A stretch of 40,683 nucleotides of DNA, from positions 1-40,683 of the forward strand of contig JAEZLZ010000123.1 of assembly GCA_023415055.1 (NCBI GenBank), in the 5' to 3' direction. The translations under genes were made by a program, and so were the position numbers. Below the pieces are notes generated by a model that saw only the letters and a program-made list of their open reading frames with translations, did no database searches and was not told the origin of the DNA. This DNA is from Bacillota bacterium (GTDB taxonomy: Bacteria; Bacillota; Clostridia; Lachnospirales; Lachnospiraceae). This document shows positions 31,175 to 40,336 of this stretch, in pieces (position 1 is the stretch's first letter; each line of letters begins with the position of its first letter).

Positions 31175-32680
31175 CTATTCTGTCTCGGATAGAGACCGAA
31201 TAAAGCGGTCAAAGGCTGCCTGCCCGGCTATCGTTCTCTTATAGACTCCCGCATGCTCCAATACCTGACAGAACACCTTTCCGATCTCTGCTCTTAGAAT
31301 ATCATCAATGTTCTCTCGATTCACTTCAGAATAGTTCGGAAGGAATTCCTCCACCCAATCCGCATGCTTGTTAAGAAGCTCGTGGGTTCTGATATCTTTC
31401 CCTGCAAGAAGATACTCTCTGAGTAGTTCCATCTCTTCCTTCAGCCTTGCCGGAAGAACCGCCAGACCCATCACCTCGATCAGTCCGATATTCTCCTTCT
31501 TGATATGATGTAGTTCGGAATGCGGATGATACAAACCAAGCGGATGTTCTTCTGTAGTCAGATTATTACGAAGCACCAGATCCAACTCATAGTATTCCTC
31601 TCGTCTGCGCGCGATTGGTGTGATCGTATTATGCGGTTCATTCTCTGTATAGGCATAGACGCAGGCTTCTTCGTCGGTATAACCCCGCCATTTTTTCAGA
31701 ATATGATCCGCCAGCTCAATCAGACGGTTCTCGTCTTTTGCCTGCAGACGCAGTACCGACATTGGCCATGCTACAACTCCGGCCTCCACATCCTCATAAT
31801 CATTTACCGTAAAGCTTCGCTCTATCTTCGCTTTCGCCATGGCAAACTCATAATTACCACCTTGAAAATGGTCATGGCTAAGGATCGAGCCCCCTACGAT
31901 CGGCAGGTCTGCATTCGATCCGACAAAATAATGCGGAAACTGCTTCACAAAATCCAAAAGCTTGCGAAAGGCGGCTTTATCAATCTGCATCGGAGTGTGT
32001 TCCATGTTAAAGACGATGCAGTGCTCATTATAATATACATAGGGTGAGTACTGAAAGCCCCATGCCTGTTGATTGATGGTGATTGGAATGACCCTGTGAT
32101 TCTGTCTGGCCGGATGATTGATTCTACCGGCATAGCCGACATTCTCTGCACAAAGCAGACATTTCGGATAACCGCTTTGCTTTGCAAATTTTGCAGCAGC
32201 GATTGCCTTTGGATCCTTCTCCGGTTTAGAGAGATTGATTGTGATATCGATGTCGCCGTACGGAGTGGGCGTAACCCATTTGATATCCTTGACGATACGG
32301 TATCTGCGGATATAGTCAGTATCCTGACTAAAATTATAATAATACTCGGTCGCAGACTTTGGGGACTGATGATAATATTCCCAAAAACGTCTTGCTACTA
32401 CACTGGGTGCAGGAGTCAATGCTCCCATGATCTTCGTGTCAAATAAATCGCGGTATACAATTCCGTTCTCTTTCAGAATTCCCTGCTCGAATGCATAATT
32501 TAACATTGAACCGAGTACCTCCTCCAGGTCAATGGTTTTAGACCATTCCTGCGGTTCTTCATAGTCCTCCAGTTCAAAAAGCTCCAGGAGTCGATTAATA
32601 GCAAAGGTTCTGTCTTCTTTTTCGATTAATCCGGTTCTCTCAGCATAAGCAACCAGTTCCGTAATTCGTTGATAAATCAT
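31175..32680 (-). CDS. galT: UDP-glucose--hexose-1-phosphate uridylyltransferase (Firmicute type)
   Basis: Leloir-pathway enzyme that exchanges UMP between UDP-glucose and galactose 1-phosphate. The 501 residues match the long Firmicute GalT class. The catalytic HxHxQ motif appears as SHDHFQGG, the N-terminal part includes TPYGDIDITINLSKPEKDP and CLLCAENVGYAGR, and the C-terminal part GLYHPHSELHHIKKENIGLIEVMGLAVLP. The ATG follows GACGAG. It is the third gene of galK-galE-galT, 55 bp after galE. A 13-bp tandem repeat and hairpin element follow the stop. Confidence 0.95.
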   Translation of the reverse strand: MIYQRITELVAYAERTGLIEKEDRTFAINRLLELFELEDYEEPQEWSKTIDLEEVLGSMLNYAFEQGILKENGIVYRDLFDTKIMGALTPAPSVVARRFWEYYHQSPKSATEYYYNFSQDTDYIRRYRIVKDIKWVTPTPYGDIDITINLSKPEKDPKAIAAAKFAKQSGYPKCLLCAENVGYAGRINHPARQNHRVIPITINQQAWGFQYSPYVYYNEHCIVFNMEHTPMQIDKAAFRKLLDFVKQFPHYFVGSNADLPIVGGSILSHDHFQGGNYEFAMAKAKIERSFTVNDYEDVEAGVVAWPMSVLRLQAKDENRLIELADHILKKWRGYTDEEACVYAYTENEPHNTITPIARRREEYYELDLVLRNNLTTEEHPLGLYHPHSELHHIKKENIGLIEVMGLAVLPARLKEEMELLREYLLAGKDIRTHELLNKHADWVEEFLPNYSEVNRENIDDILRAEIGKVFCQVLEHAGVYKRTIAGQAAFDRFIRSLSETE

Positions 32681-32735
32681 GTTTTCTCGTCAGCCTTCCT
32701 TCTTATTCGTAGCACAGTTCCTATGAAGCATAGTA

Positions 32736-33725
32736 TTACTCTGCATAGCCTCTCGGATGCTCCTTATGCCAATTCCAGGCTGACGCTATGATTTCTTCCA
32801 GATCTGCGTGCTCCGGCTTCCAGCCCAGTACTGTCTTCGCCTTTTCACTGGAGGCGATCAGCTTCGCCGGATCTCCGGCACGTCTGGGGACGATCTGTGT
32901 CTTGATCGGATCGCCGGTAACCTTTCTTGCCGCTTCGATTACCTCAAGTACCGTAAATCCAATGCCGTTGCCGAGATTAAAGATGTTGCTCTCATTTCCC
33001 TTCATCAGATACTCAACTGCAAGAATATGAGCCTGCGCAAGATCTGTTACATGAATATAGTCTCGCACGCAGGTTCCATCCTTAGTATCATAATCGTCAC
33101 CGAAGATACTGATGGCTTCTCTCTGTCCGTTCGGCACCTGTAGAATGAGTGGAATTAGATGTGATTCCGGATTGTGTGCCTCGCCGATCGCTCCGCTCTT
33201 ATGAGCTCCGCAAGCGTTAAAGTAACGAAGTGATACAAATCGAAGACCATGTGCCAAGCCGGTCCAGTAAAACATCTTCTCCATGGACAGCTTTGTCTCA
33301 CCATAGGTATTGGTGGGCATCGTACGATCCGTCTCCAGGATCGGAACTCGCTCCGGCTCACCATAGGTTGCCGCAGTGGATGAGAAAACAATCTTATCTA
33401 TCTTATGGGCGACCATCGATTCAAGTAAAACCTTGGTACCACAAAGGTTATTATCATAATATTTCAATGGATTAACCATGCTTTCGCCCACCAGCGAGTT
33501 CGCAGCAAAATGAATCACCGCATCAATCTTCTCCTGCTCAAATACATGATCCATAAAAGCACGATTGCGGATATCTCCCTGATAAAACCTTGCCTTTGGA
33601 TGAACTGCTTCTTTATAACCTGTCTCCAGATTATCAACGATAACAACATCCTCACCACGCTCAATCAATTCATAAACCGTATGAGAACCGATATAACCGG
33701 CTCCGCCGAGTACTAATATCGCCAT
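32736..33725 (-). CDS. galE: UDP-glucose 4-epimerase
   Basis: Interconverts UDP-galactose and UDP-glucose. The 329-residue extended short-chain dehydrogenase has the NAD-binding GGAGYIGSHT at the N-terminus, the catalytic Ser-Thr region FSSTAATYG and the YGETKLSMEKM Tyr-x3-Lys motif. RYFNACGA and GDPAKLIASSEKAK lie further on, as in GalE. AAGGAGG precedes the ATG. It is 12 bp downstream of galK. Confidence 0.96.
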   Translation of the reverse strand: MAILVLGGAGYIGSHTVYELIERGEDVVIVDNLETGYKEAVHPKARFYQGDIRNRAFMDHVFEQEKIDAVIHFAANSLVGESMVNPLKYYDNNLCGTKVLLESMVAHKIDKIVFSSTAATYGEPERVPILETDRTMPTNTYGETKLSMEKMFYWTGLAHGLRFVSLRYFNACGAHKSGAIGEAHNPESHLIPLILQVPNGQREAISIFGDDYDTKDGTCVRDYIHVTDLAQAHILAVEYLMKGNESNIFNLGNGIGFTVLEVIEAARKVTGDPIKTQIVPRRAGDPAKLIASSEKAKTVLGWKPEHADLEEIIASAWNWHKEHPRGYAE

Positions 33726-33737
33726 TGCAAATCCTCC

Positions 33738-34901
33738 TTATAATATTGCCGGTCCGTCACCAACTTCGACTACGTAGAAGTCTGCCGGATAACCTATTTT
33801 CTCGTTATAATCCTTACCTACATTCTTAATAAATTCCTCAATGCAGTCCTGTTTCACAATACTCACTGCACAGCCTCCGAAACCGGCTCCGGTCATTCTT
33901 GCTCCGATGACCCCCTTCTGCTCTAAAGCGGACGCCACAATCGTATCCAGTTCAATTCCTGTAACTTCATAGTCATACTGCAGAGATTCATGGGATGCAG
34001 TCATTAGCTTTCCGAAGAGTGACAAATCATTCTTCTTTAATGCTTCAACCGCTTTGATGGTTCTCTGGTTTTCATAAACCGCATGCTTTGCACGCCTTCT
34101 TTGAACCGGATCCTGGATCGCAGTCTGGTGCTGTTCAAATTGCTCTTCTGTCAACTCACCCAGTGCATTAATAGCAATTACCTTCTTTAGATCACTGAGA
34201 GCCGACTCGCATTCGCTTCTTCTTTCGTTATACTTGGAATCTCCCAGTCCTCGCTTTTTATTGGTATTCATAATAACGATCTTGGCATCATTAAGATCAA
34301 GGGGTGCATATTCGAAGGACAAGTCTGCTGTATCTAAGAAAATGGCATTGTTCTTCCTCCCCATTGCAACCGCAAATTGATCCATGATACCGCAGTTCAC
34401 ACCGACAAATTGATTCTCTGCAAACTGACCAATCAATGCCAGCTCCGTATTACTAATCTCAAGTCCGAAGACGTTCTTTTGTATAAAACCGGTTAATACC
34501 TCCAGGGATGCGGATGAGGACAATCCCGAAGCATTCGGAATATTGCCAAAGACTAATACATCCATACCACGGGTGATCAGATACCCTTTTTTCTGCAACG
34601 CCCAGATGACACCCTTGGGATAATTGGTCCAATTATCCTCCACCTTATATTCCAGATTCCGTATGGATGATTCGATCACTCCGAGATCTTCAAAATTCAT
34701 AGAATAGAAACGCAGTTTATCATCAGTTCTCTTTCTGGCTACTGCATAGGTTCCGATTGTCAAAGCGCAGGGAAATACATGCCCTCCGTTATAATCCGTA
34801 TGCTCGCCGATCAGATTTACTCTTCCTGGCGCAAAGTATACCTGGTACTCCCCGTCTGCACCGAATATTTCTTCGAATTTTTGCAACAGTTCCTTCTTCA
34901 T
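33738..34901 (-). CDS. galK: Galactokinase
   Basis: Phosphorylates galactose at C1, the first step of the Leloir pathway. The 387-residue GHMP kinase has the GalK signature APGRVNLIGEHTDYNGG (about residues 25-41), the phosphate-binding loop NASGLSSSASLEV and the catalytic Asp region VNCGIMDQFAVAMG. The C-terminal GARMTGAGFGGCAVSI is also present. AAGGAGAATGGAAT precedes the ATG. It leads the galK-galE-galT operon, 157 bp downstream of an ArsR-type regulator on the same strand. A -10-like TATAAT and an inverted repeat TCCTCTT/AAGAGGA lie in that gap (about 35009-35045), where an operator could be. Confidence 0.97.
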   Translation of the reverse strand: MKKELLQKFEEIFGADGEYQVYFAPGRVNLIGEHTDYNGGHVFPCALTIGTYAVARKRTDDKLRFYSMNFEDLGVIESSIRNLEYKVEDNWTNYPKGVIWALQKKGYLITRGMDVLVFGNIPNASGLSSSASLEVLTGFIQKNVFGLEISNTELALIGQFAENQFVGVNCGIMDQFAVAMGRKNNAIFLDTADLSFEYAPLDLNDAKIVIMNTNKKRGLGDSKYNERRSECESALSDLKKVIAINALGELTEEQFEQHQTAIQDPVQRRRAKHAVYENQRTIKAVEALKKNDLSLFGKLMTASHESLQYDYEVTGIELDTIVASALEQKGVIGARMTGAGFGGCAVSIVKQDCIEEFIKNVGKDYNEKIGYPADFYVVEVGDGPAIL

Positions 34902-35058
34902 ATTCCATTCTCCTTATCAATATTGTTTACTATAGTGTGTAACTCTTTCCTTCATCTCATTTATTTTACTTTTTCTGTTTTATTGCATTATTTTTGTTTG
35001 TTAGATTATATAATACTCCTCTTCACATGGTTTGTAAAGAGGAACGTATATTCCTGCC

Positions 35059-35982
35059 CTATCTAAAAATGATCTTCATTATTATATTCTGTGAATAATC
35101 ACCAAAGCCTTCTCCAAACAGATTCAATCCTCCCTGGTGCGCTGCATCCTCCTTGATTCCTATACGTACCGAGATATAATCCCCTTTGGACAAGTTTAGA
35201 TGCGCCAGTCCTGTGGTCTCTACCCTCTCATCATCCAGAAAGCTTCCCTGTTCGGTGACTCTCCAGGTCTTCAGTATTCCATACTGTGTATTTTTATCCG
35301 GCCACCAGTCCGGATTAAGTCGTCCCCGTCTTCCGCCGTAGTCACTCTGGCAACTCCAAGTCCCTACCTCCATACCGTTGATCCATAAGGTGATGTCAGA
35401 GGGATAATCCATATTATATTCATGATCCTCGGAGCAGAGCTCCATCGAGACTGAGAGGCTTTGAACCTTCTTCTCGGACAGGGAATTGGTAGGAAAGCGA
35501 TACTCAATATAACCCCTGCCCAACCAGATTATCTGAGCTTCGATCCTCTCCGGAAGATAGAAGCAGCGTGGATCATCCTCGTTACCGATCGGTCCTTTCA
35601 TGCTGGCCATTCCGCAGGTCGGGCTGATATTATAATCAACAAAGTTCCCGATCGGCATCTTGATTATTTCTTCATCCTGCTCCAGGTTCTTCGTTGTATT
35701 CATCTCCATATAAACGTGGTCCAGAACAATATGGCACAGCTTCATCGAGCCTCGAATTCCGGGTTGTAGAGTAGTCTTAATGATACCGGCTTCCTCCAGT
35801 ACCTTCACATGCGCTGCTGAGGAAGAGGCAGGAATGTCGAGCAGCTCTGCTATCTCATTCACATTCAAATCCTTATGCCGAAGAAGCCTTAGAATCTCGA
35901 CTCTGGTCTCCGAGGACAAGGCTTTGGATATCGTAGCCAGATGCTCAACATCATCCAAATTTAGTTTAATCGTCTGAATCAT
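35059..35982 (-). CDS. ArsR-type regulator with large C-terminal domain, upstream of galKET
   Basis: 307 residues. The N-terminal winged helix-turn-helix (about residues 8-80) is ArsR-like: ALSSETRVEILRLLRHKDLNVNEIAELLDIPASSSAAHVKVLEEAGII. It lacks the metal-binding Cys motif of true ArsR. The C-terminal part (about 110-307) is beta-rich with many aromatics (SDITLWINGMEVGTW, NPDWWPDKNTQYGILKTW, GGLNLFGEGFGDY), suggesting a jelly-roll ligand-binding domain, perhaps for a carbohydrate. The position next to galKET on the same strand suggests control of galactose genes, which is inference. The ATG at 35982 follows ACGAGG. Its -10 region shares 16 bases with the uvrB promoter. Confidence 0.75.
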   Translation of the reverse strand: MIQTIKLNLDDVEHLATISKALSSETRVEILRLLRHKDLNVNEIAELLDIPASSSAAHVKVLEEAGIIKTTLQPGIRGSMKLCHIVLDHVYMEMNTTKNLEQDEEIIKMPIGNFVDYNISPTCGMASMKGPIGNEDDPRCFYLPERIEAQIIWLGRGYIEYRFPTNSLSEKKVQSLSVSMELCSEDHEYNMDYPSDITLWINGMEVGTWSCQSDYGGRRGRLNPDWWPDKNTQYGILKTWRVTEQGSFLDDERVETTGLAHLNLSKGDYISVRIGIKEDAAHQGGLNLFGEGFGDYSQNIIMKIIFR

Positions 35983-36155
35983 ATCATTATCCTCGTGTTC
36001 TGATATTTTAAAACATCTTTTCTGCAATATAACAGATAATCAATATTTATTATATCATAGCAGTCTTTTGCAAATTGTTCAAGCATAAAACTATGGTTTA
36101 TCTGCGACAATTTTTGTGCTATAATGACATATCATACAAAGAAGGACCAATTATT

Positions 36156-37088
36156 ATGAAAAAGCCATCCATAAAAAACATATTTACCAAGCCTGTCAAT
36201 GTTCTGCTCTTATCCGTACTTTGTACCTTATTATGGGGCAGTGCATACCCCTGCATCAAAACCGGTTATATTCTCTTTGCACTGCCAGCCGGAGATATCC
36301 CAGGTAAGCTTCTTTTTGCCGGCATTCGTTTCCTCGCTGCCGGTATCATCACCATTCTTCTGAGCTCTATCTCAAACCATCGTCTGGTGGTCCCAAAGAC
36401 CTCGGATTTCAAAGGAATTCTCTTAGTCAGTCTGTCTCAGACCGTGCTAGAGTATATTTTTTTCTATATCAGTATGTCCAATACCACAGGAGTTAAGGGC
36501 TCTATATTAAATTCTTCCAGCTCCTTCTTCGTTGTAATACTAGCACATTTCTTCTACAAGAATGATAAAATAAATTCAAACAAGCTGATCGGCTGCATCC
36601 TGGGCTTTCTCGGAATTATTATGATTAATCAGGTCGGTCTGTCCTCTTCCGAGCTGCATTTTAACTTTATGGGAGACGGGATGATGCTGCTCGCAAGCCT
36701 TGCCTTTGCTGTCGGTTCCTTAATAAGTAAAAAGGTCTGCCAGACGGCAGACACTATGATTGTAACAGGATATCAATTAGGTTTCGGTGGTCTTCTATTA
36801 ATTATCATCGGTTTGGTTACCGGAGGACGCCTAACCCAAGTTACTCCGGCCGGAATATTACTTCTTAGTTATATGGCGCTTTTGTCAGCCTTGGCTTTCT
36901 CTATCTGGACCGCTCTTGGAAAATATAATAAGATGAGTAAGATCGCTATCTATAACTTTCTGACGCCGGTCTTCGGAGCCTTACTATCCGCATTGTTTCT
37001 GGGTGAAGCCTTGTTTAACATGAATAATCTTCTTGCGCTACTTCTCGTGAGTGCCGGCATCGGGACCGTGAATCGAAAGAAAGAATAA
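36156..37088 (+). CDS. EamA/DMT-family transporter
   Basis: 310 residues with about ten hydrophobic helices in two EamA repeats. The first repeat has LLWGSAYPCIKTGY and the second begins near LLASLAFAVGSLISKK. The ends of both repeats (LGFLGIIMINQ and LLVSAGIGTVNRKKE) are typical. Members export amino acids or metabolites, and the substrate is not predictable. AAGAAGGA lies 9 nt before the ATG at 36156; the longer frame from 36075 would start inside the promoter (TATAAT at about 36119). It converges with an Lrp-type regulator, which may respond to the same metabolite. Confidence 0.88.
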   Translation: MKKPSIKNIFTKPVNVLLLSVLCTLLWGSAYPCIKTGYILFALPAGDIPGKLLFAGIRFLAAGIITILLSSISNHRLVVPKTSDFKGILLVSLSQTVLEYIFFYISMSNTTGVKGSILNSSSSFFVVILAHFFYKNDKINSNKLIGCILGFLGIIMINQVGLSSSELHFNFMGDGMMLLASLAFAVGSLISKKVCQTADTMIVTGYQLGFGGLLLIIIGLVTGGRLTQVTPAGILLLSYMALLSALAFSIWTALGKYNKMSKIAIYNFLTPVFGALLSALFLGEALFNMNNLLALLLVSAGIGTVNRKKE

Positions 37089-37110
37089 CCCTCCCGGTTA
37101 CTTTCCTTAT

Positions 37111-37575
37111 TTATGTCTCTGCAACGTCGCTATCCGGATTGGATAATATCTGGATACCGCGATGCTCCACAGCGGTGGAAAATACGATCTGTGTACTTGT
37201 CTTTCCAAACTTTTGTACCTCTCCAATAAAAGCATCGAGATCCATTGTACTCTTGAAGCATACTTTAATCAGCATTGAAAAGTTTCCGGTGACACAATTA
37301 CATTCCATTACATTGGGGCAAGCCTTGATAAACGGATAAAATTCCGGTTTCTGACTGGGAGCGACTTCAAGATTAATGAAAGCCGTGATATGATGCCCCA
37401 GCTTCAGCCAGTCAATATCTGTATGATATCCTTTAATAATCCCCTGCTTTTCCAATCGTGCAATTCTTGCTGCAACCGCGGGAGATGACAAATACACCTT
37501 TTCTGCCAGCTGCTTTAGCGGCACTCTGGCATTCTCCTGTAACATGATTAATAATTGCTTGTCTATATGATCCAA
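37111..37575 (-). CDS. Lrp/AsnC-family transcriptional regulator
   Basis: 154 residues. An N-terminal helix-turn-helix (DHIDKQLLIMLQENARVPLKQLAEKVYLS, about residues 2-60) is followed by a RAM/AsnC effector domain (ECNCVTGNFSMLIKVCFKS, about 90-110) that binds amino acids and forms oligomers. Translation starts at TTG with GGTGG about 9 nt upstream; no in-frame ATG would keep the first helix. A promoter TTGCAT-17-TAGAAT lies at 37616-37644. Convergent with the EamA transporter, 22 bp apart. The regulated genes are unknown. Confidence 0.88.
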   Translation of the reverse strand: MDHIDKQLLIMLQENARVPLKQLAEKVYLSSPAVAARIARLEKQGIIKGYHTDIDWLKLGHHITAFINLEVAPSQKPEFYPFIKACPNVMECNCVTGNFSMLIKVCFKSTMDLDAFIGEVQKFGKTSTQIVFSTAVEHRGIQILSNPDSDVAET

Positions 37576-37615
37576 TGTGCTACACCACCATCTTCAGAAT
37601 GTATAATAACACCTA

Positions 37616-37644
37616 ATTCTAACCCTTCATTCTATGAAATGCAA
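37616..37644 (-). promoter_or_regulatory. Promoter of the Lrp-type regulator
   Basis: Minus-strand TTGCAT (37644-37639), 17 bp, TAGAAT (37621-37616), about 40 nt before the TTG start codon. Confidence 0.5.
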
Positions 37645-37672
37645 GAAAAGATTTCCTTCTCAGAGGATGAGC

Positions 37673-38770
37673 TTATTTTGCTTCTGTATTAATGAGTTCT
37701 TCAAAACCACTGCTGAACTTCATAGTTCCATCCTGCATTACCCACAAAGCTTCCGTACCTTCCAGGTCTTCAATTAATTGAAGTCCTTTTTCATATGGCA
37801 TATTGAAGATCGCTGTGGATAGTGCATCTGCGAGGCCGGAATTCTCTGTAACAATCGATACTGCTCTAAAATATCTAGCAGGCATCAATGTATTAGGATC
37901 TATGATGTGATGATATCTGACCCCCTTCACCGTATAATATCTCTCATAATCACCGCTGGAGACCAGAGATAGATTTTCAAGATTCAGGATGTATAGATAC
38001 TGTTCTTCGCTATCCTTATCCGGATTCTGAATTCCGACATTCCAGGCATCTTCGGCTCCGATATTATCTTTGTCCATCTGCTCTGCTGTAACACTGTAGC
38101 CCTTACTGCCAATCGCACGGACGTTACCTCCGACGCTTAAGAGTCCGTTGGTATAGCCTTGTTTAATTACCAGCTGAGTCACCTGTTCCGTCGCATAACC
38201 CTTTGCAATCGCACCGACGTCCAGGCTCATCTCCGGATCCTCCAAATATACAGTAGAGGCAGCTTCGTCAATTATCATCTTACTTAGGTCGGTGTGCTTG
38301 GCTTTTTCTTTCAGCAACTCCATCGGAGGTACTTTCGCCTTTTCAGGATCATCGGTACCTTCTTCACGGTAGTCATGCCATACCTCCAACACCGCACCAA
38401 AAGCTACATTTACCATGCCATCTGACAAATCATATGCTTCCCTGGAGAATAAAAGCAGGTCGATAATCTTCTGATCCACCTTAACCGGTGCAATACCTGC
38501 ATTAGCATTGATGGTTTTAATATTATTTATGCCATCATAATCGTGATATTTATCATAAAGTTCGTGATAGACCTTCAGGTCATCATAAACAGTTTGTGCA
38601 AATTCAGAAAAGGTTTCCTTATTCTCAGCGAAACCAACAATGGTGGTTACCGTATCAAAAAGTTCCAAAAATTGTGCCTGATATCTGGTTTCCTTCGGTT
38701 CATTACTGCAGGCTGACAAATTAAAAATCAATACTGTAATTAACATAAATACTGTAATTTTGCGTTTCAA
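37673..38770 (-). CDS. apbE: FAD:protein FMN transferase (ApbE family), lipoprotein
   Basis: 365 residues. A lipoprotein signal peptide (FNLSAC lipobox, Cys about residue 21) places the enzyme on the outer face of the membrane. The ApbE domain follows with ELFDTVTTIVG, a DGMVNVAFGAVLEVW segment, SLDVGAIAKGYATEQV, LLSVGGNVRAIG and the late HHIIDPNTLMPA with metal-binding ADALSTAIFNM. ApbE enzymes transfer FMN from FAD to Ser/Thr of target flavoproteins. Translation starts at TTG after GAGGTGA. It is downstream of the lipoprotein with tandem repeats and a UbiA-like gene, resembling fmnB of the flavin-based electron-transfer locus. Confidence 0.93.
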   Translation of the reverse strand: MKRKITVFMLITVLIFNLSACSNEPKETRYQAQFLELFDTVTTIVGFAENKETFSEFAQTVYDDLKVYHELYDKYHDYDGINNIKTINANAGIAPVKVDQKIIDLLLFSREAYDLSDGMVNVAFGAVLEVWHDYREEGTDDPEKAKVPPMELLKEKAKHTDLSKMIIDEAASTVYLEDPEMSLDVGAIAKGYATEQVTQLVIKQGYTNGLLSVGGNVRAIGSKGYSVTAEQMDKDNIGAEDAWNVGIQNPDKDSEEQYLYILNLENLSLVSSGDYERYYTVKGVRYHHIIDPNTLMPARYFRAVSIVTENSGLADALSTAIFNMPYEKGLQLIEDLEGTEALWVMQDGTMKFSSGFEELINTEAK

Positions 38771-38931
38771 GACGTCACCTCATATCTATCTGCTTGTTAT
38801 ATCTATGGTACTCATTATTTTCTCTAGTTATAATTCATTATGGACTTATGCTTCAAAATTCAATACTATTTTACTTTGATGTCCCGATTCGTGCAAGTTT
38901 ATTATTTAATTTAGAACAACTATTACATAAA

Positions 38932-38969
38932 AAGGCTGTTGTGAAACATTACTGTTCAACAACAGCCTT
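38932..38969 (-). terminator. Terminator after the tandem-repeat lipoprotein gene
   Basis: 11-bp stem AAGGCTGTTGT/ACAACAGCCTT, followed on the minus strand by TTTTT. It lies about 95 bp past the lipoprotein stop codon and before apbE, so apbE probably has its own promoter. Confidence 0.85.
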
Positions 38970-39064
38970 AATTATTAACTGGTTCCTTCAGTAAGTCAAT
39001 GTACGCTGGAAGGTGTTAATCTTTCCTACCGACACTGATCTGAATTCCTATGTAATACCTGAGC

Positions 39065-40165
39065 TTATTTAGCTGCGCTTAAGGAAGCCTTCTCGATATC
39101 AGCGATGAATGCATTAACATGTACTGTTACGGAAGCTGCTAAATCAGCATCTGCAGGCTTGCCTTCTGTTAAAGCGATACCCTTAACTTCATCTACAGTC
39201 TTGCCAACAACATAAGTAGCAAATGCGTTAGCCTGCTCATACCACTCTTTACCGATTGCAGAAGCCTTCTTCATACCATAAGCTTCCTTTAATTCCTGCT
39301 TGGTCTGAGGAGCAACGGTTAAGTCTGTAGTAATCTTACCTTCTGTTGAGAAGTTAACATTACCCTGGGAAGCATCGATTACACAGCTTGTGATCTTGCC
39401 ATCAGCACCGAAAGTAGATGCGATGTAGTAAGAATATGCCTGTGCTAAGCCGTCGCCTTCTGCACTTGCATCAGTAGACTTAGCGATATCGGTAGATACA
39501 CCAAGACCGATTTGATCGCCTTCTACAGCGCCTAATTCCTGAGCATTTGCAACTGCCTTCTCAAGAGTAGCTACGAAATCTCCAATATGTACGGTTACGG
39601 AAGCTGCTAAATCAGCATCAGTAGGAACGCCTTCTTCATTTACAGCGATACCCTTAACTTCATCTACTGTTTTACCAACAACGTATGCAGCGAATGCATC
39701 TGCCTGCTCATTCCACTCTTTGCCGATACCGGAAGCCTTAGCCATACCGTATTCGGTTCCAAGTTCCTGCTTAGACTTAAATGCTGTAGCTACATCAGTA
39801 ACAAGCTTGCCTTCTTTAGAGAAGTTAACCTTTGTCTGTGCTGCATCAAGTTTGCAATCTAAAATCTTGCCATCAGCGCCAACTAATACTGCAACGATGA
39901 TGGAGTCAACCTGTGCTAAGCCATCTGCCTCGCCTGCATCGGTAGACTTTGCAAGGGAAGTATTAACTGCAAGACCTGTCTTAGCAGCTGTTGCTACTAC
40001 AGGTGCTTCGGTTGCTGCAGGTGCCTCTGTTGCTGCAGGTGCTTCGGTTGCTACAGGTGCTGCTGTGGGCTCTGTTGTCTCTTCTGTCTTAGTTGTCTTG
40101 CCACATCCAACTAACAGTGACATTACCATTACTAAGCTAAGTAACATCGCTAAAATCTTCTTCAT
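39065..40165 (-). CDS. Lipoprotein with two tandem flavoprotein-like repeats (PplA-like)
   Basis: 366 residues: lipoprotein signal with LLVGCGK lipobox (Cys21), a Thr/Ala/Pro linker with TEAPAA repeats (about 28-62), then two copies of a domain of about 145 residues (about 63-205 and 222-362). Both copies contain LAKSTDA or IAKSTDA, DGLAQ, VGADGKI or FGADGKI, YGM-KAS-IGKEW, FA-YVVGKTVDEVKGI and DADLAASVTVH. The GKEWxEQAxAF pattern resembles, from memory, the flavin-carrying lipoprotein PplA of Gram-positive extracellular electron transfer. No canonical [ST]GA[ST] FMN-attachment motif was found. The ATG at 40165 follows GGAGG. It lies between apbE and a UbiA-like gene on the same strand. A moderate assignment. 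Confidence 0.6.
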   Translation of the reverse strand: MKKILAMLLSLVMVMSLLVGCGKTTKTEETTEPTAAPVATEAPAATEAPAATEAPVVATAAKTGLAVNTSLAKSTDAGEADGLAQVDSIIVAVLVGADGKILDCKLDAAQTKVNFSKEGKLVTDVATAFKSKQELGTEYGMAKASGIGKEWNEQADAFAAYVVGKTVDEVKGIAVNEEGVPTDADLAASVTVHIGDFVATLEKAVANAQELGAVEGDQIGLGVSTDIAKSTDASAEGDGLAQAYSYYIASTFGADGKITSCVIDASQGNVNFSTEGKITTDLTVAPQTKQELKEAYGMKKASAIGKEWYEQANAFATYVVGKTVDEVKGIALTEGKPADADLAASVTVHVNAFIADIEKASLSAAK

Positions 40166-40336
40166 AGTGATTTCCTCCATATAATTTAAAATATAGTATC
40201 ATTTATATTAATTCCGTCATTGACGGAATAAATATACCGCTAGGTATTAGTGTGAAAGCAAAACAATTTTCACACTTCCAAGTTTGTGCCTTCGTCATCC
40301 TCGGCACCAACTAACGCAAAGAGCAGGCAAGCCAGG
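40166..40336. other. Spacer between the UbiA-like gene and the lipoprotein gene
   Basis: Holds two inverted repeats, ATTCCGT/ACGGAAT (near 40210-40230) and GTGTGAAA/TTTTCACAC (near 40252-40276). Neither is followed by a clear T-run. The lipoprotein promoter is expected here; no strong hexamer pair was identified. Confidence 0.4.

Noticed and set aside
39720..40184. 154-residue plus-strand frame opposite the tandem-repeat lipoprotein
   Set aside because: The Ala/Val-rich stretch is the complement of the TEAPAA linker; no start signal.
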